Below are positions 63,115-64,000 of a stretch of 64,000 nt of DNA, piece by piece. The DNA is from Pseudomonas poae (GTDB taxonomy: Bacteria; Pseudomonadota; Gammaproteobacteria; Pseudomonadales; Pseudomonadaceae), in the NCBI GenBank assembly GCA_028869255.1, contig CP110972.1, forward strand, positions 5,866,001 through 5,930,000, given 5' to 3'. A program made the translations under genes and the position numbers. Numbering within the stretch: position 1 is the first letter of the stretch; each line of letters starts with the position of its first letter. Below the pieces are notes generated by a model. That model worked only from the letters and a program-made list of their open reading frames with translations, was not told the origin of the DNA and made no database searches.

Positions 63115-64000
63115 TCAAGTGCGAAATTGGCTCGGCGCCACGCCGCTCCAGCGTACAAACGCGTGCCGAAAGCTCGCGGTTTCGCTGAACCCCAGTGCCT
63201 CGGCAATCCGGTGGATCGGCCACTCATCCTCGCCCAGCAACTGCTTGGCCCGTTCGAAGCGTAACTCGTCGAGCAGGTCCTGGTAGCTGCACCCTTGGGC
63301 GTGCAGGTGCCGGCGCAGCGTGCGCGCCGAGCAGTTCATCTGTTGGGCCAGCCCCTCAAGGCCCGGCGCGGCCTGCAATTGGCTGGCGAGTAGTTGGCGG
63401 ATCCTTCCCAGCCACGCTTGGCGCCCGGTGAATTCCAGGTTCTGTTTGCGGCAGCGCTCGGCCATGGCCCGATGGGTAATCGCGTCAGCCAGGGGCAGCG
63501 GCTGGTCAAGCCAGCGCGGGTCGAAGGCAAAGGCATTGGCGGTGGCTTGAAACTGCAAAGGGCAGTCAAAGCGTTCGCGGTAGTGTGCTTGATAGTCCGG
63601 CGCAGCGTATTCAAAGCGGGCGCCGAGCAGCGGCAGCGGGTGGCCGAGCAGGTCGTCGCAGATGACTTTCAGCGAAACCAGGCAAAACTCCACATTGAAG
63701 GTTTCCAGGGTCGGGTTTTCGCGATAATCACTGGCGCTGAACCAGATCCGCTCGCCGTCCTCGACCAGGCTCAGCTCGAAAAGTGTTCCCAGCAGCGCCG
63801 GATAACGCAGCGCAAGGCGCAAAGCGTCACCGAAGGTGGCACTGGTGAGCAGGGCATACCCGAGCATGCCGTAGGACGAAACATGCATGCGTCGGCCCAG
63901 TTCCAGACCAATGTCACGCTGCAGCGCTACGGCATTGGCGCACACGCGCATCTCCTGGTTCGTGGTAATGCGCGTGTCGGCGCGGCTCAAGTCTGCCGGG
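63115..64000 (-). CDS. AraC-family transcriptional regulator, 5' end beyond window
   Basis: At least 295 residues visible; the coding frame continues past 64000, so the start is not seen. N-terminal arabinose-binding-like (PF12625-type) effector domain (~1-190: MHVSSYGMLGYALLTSATFG, GDALRLALRYPALLG), C-terminal HTH_18 domain (~205-295: GLEGLAQQMNCSARTLRRHL, IHRIAEALGFSETASFRHAF). The last residues (VAPSQFRT) are the typical AraC end. It may regulate the upstream aphA-polyamine operon, but no operator was seen. Confidence 0.88.
   Translation of the reverse strand, partial: PADLSRADTRITTNQEMRVCANAVALQRDIGLELGRRMHVSSYGMLGYALLTSATFGDALRLALRYPALLGTLFELSLVEDGERIWFSASDYRENPTLETFNVEFCLVSLKVICDDLLGHPLPLLGARFEYAAPDYQAHYRERFDCPLQFQATANAFAFDPRWLDQPLPLADAITHRAMAERCRKQNLEFTGRQAWLGRIRQLLASQLQAAPGLEGLAQQMNCSARTLRRHLHAQGCSYQDLLDELRFERAKQLLGEDEWPIHRIAEALGFSETASFRHAFVRWSGVAPSQFRT

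Overview
The window looks like a piece of chromosome from a fluorescent Pseudomonas of the P. fluorescens group. It is GC-rich, densely packed and uses Pseudomonas-type codons. Gene order matches known Pseudomonas neighbourhoods: uvrD - GGDEF/EAL - RpiR - LysR(pycR) - pycA - pycB, and folE2 / amiC / dksA2 / CobW / gamma-carbonic anhydrase / second dihydroorotase. Inverted pairs of Pseudomonas REP elements lie in five intergenic gaps. I saw no rRNA, tRNA, CRISPR array, insertion sequence or prophage.

Layout. 1-4561 (minus): a membrane-lipid cluster like E. coli ynbABCD: PlsC acyltransferase (cut by the window edge), small membrane protein, PAP2/dual-specificity phosphatase, hydrolase-methyltransferase fusion, CDP-alcohol phosphatidyltransferase. 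4866-10812 (plus): three SPFH/HflK-HflC-like membrane proteins translationally coupled to a CPC-type metal P-type ATPase. 10900-13665: cyclopropane fatty acid synthase and cardiolipin synthase. 14305-25054: a Zur (zinc starvation) island. A seven-gene minus operon (folE2-znuC-znuB-znuA-hisI2-camH-pyrC2) and plus-strand amiC and dksA2-cobW-DUF1826-cobW2 are arranged around two near-perfect Zur boxes. 25048-29560: DUF3301, pyridoxal kinase, thioesterase, a Kef-like antiporter with a hairpin leader, and a SMI1/KNR4 protein.

29680-36966 (minus) is the most interesting locus. A Fur-type box precedes an ECF sigma factor, a FecR anti-sigma, a TonB receptor with an N-terminal signalling domain, a small secreted Slam-substrate-like protein and a Slam (type XI secretion) outer-membrane protein. 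It reads as a complete cell-surface-signalling haem or metal-protein acquisition system with a hemophilin-like cargo.

37085-49321: Tim44-like protein, uvrD, a GGDEF/EAL protein, an RpiR regulator with a HexR-type box, pycR and pycAB. 49333-56000: short autotransporter; a HipA/HipB module with four operators spaced 41-42 bp; two GNAT acetyltransferases; PaiB-like protein; MocR regulator whose linker is a 12-bp tandem repeat. 55979-64000: a 1546-residue DUF6543 'dermonecrotic toxin'-type protein, a polyamine-binding protein with acetylpolyamine amidohydrolase, and an AraC regulator cut by the window edge.

Six genes are split by single-base indels. Five of the six lie on or beside a CC(A/T)GG motif and the sixth in an A6 run. 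I therefore treat them as probable base-calling errors at Dcm-type methylated sites rather than true pseudogenes. Intergenic gaps over 300 bases: only 4562-4865, which holds a REPIN and the divergent promoter space.
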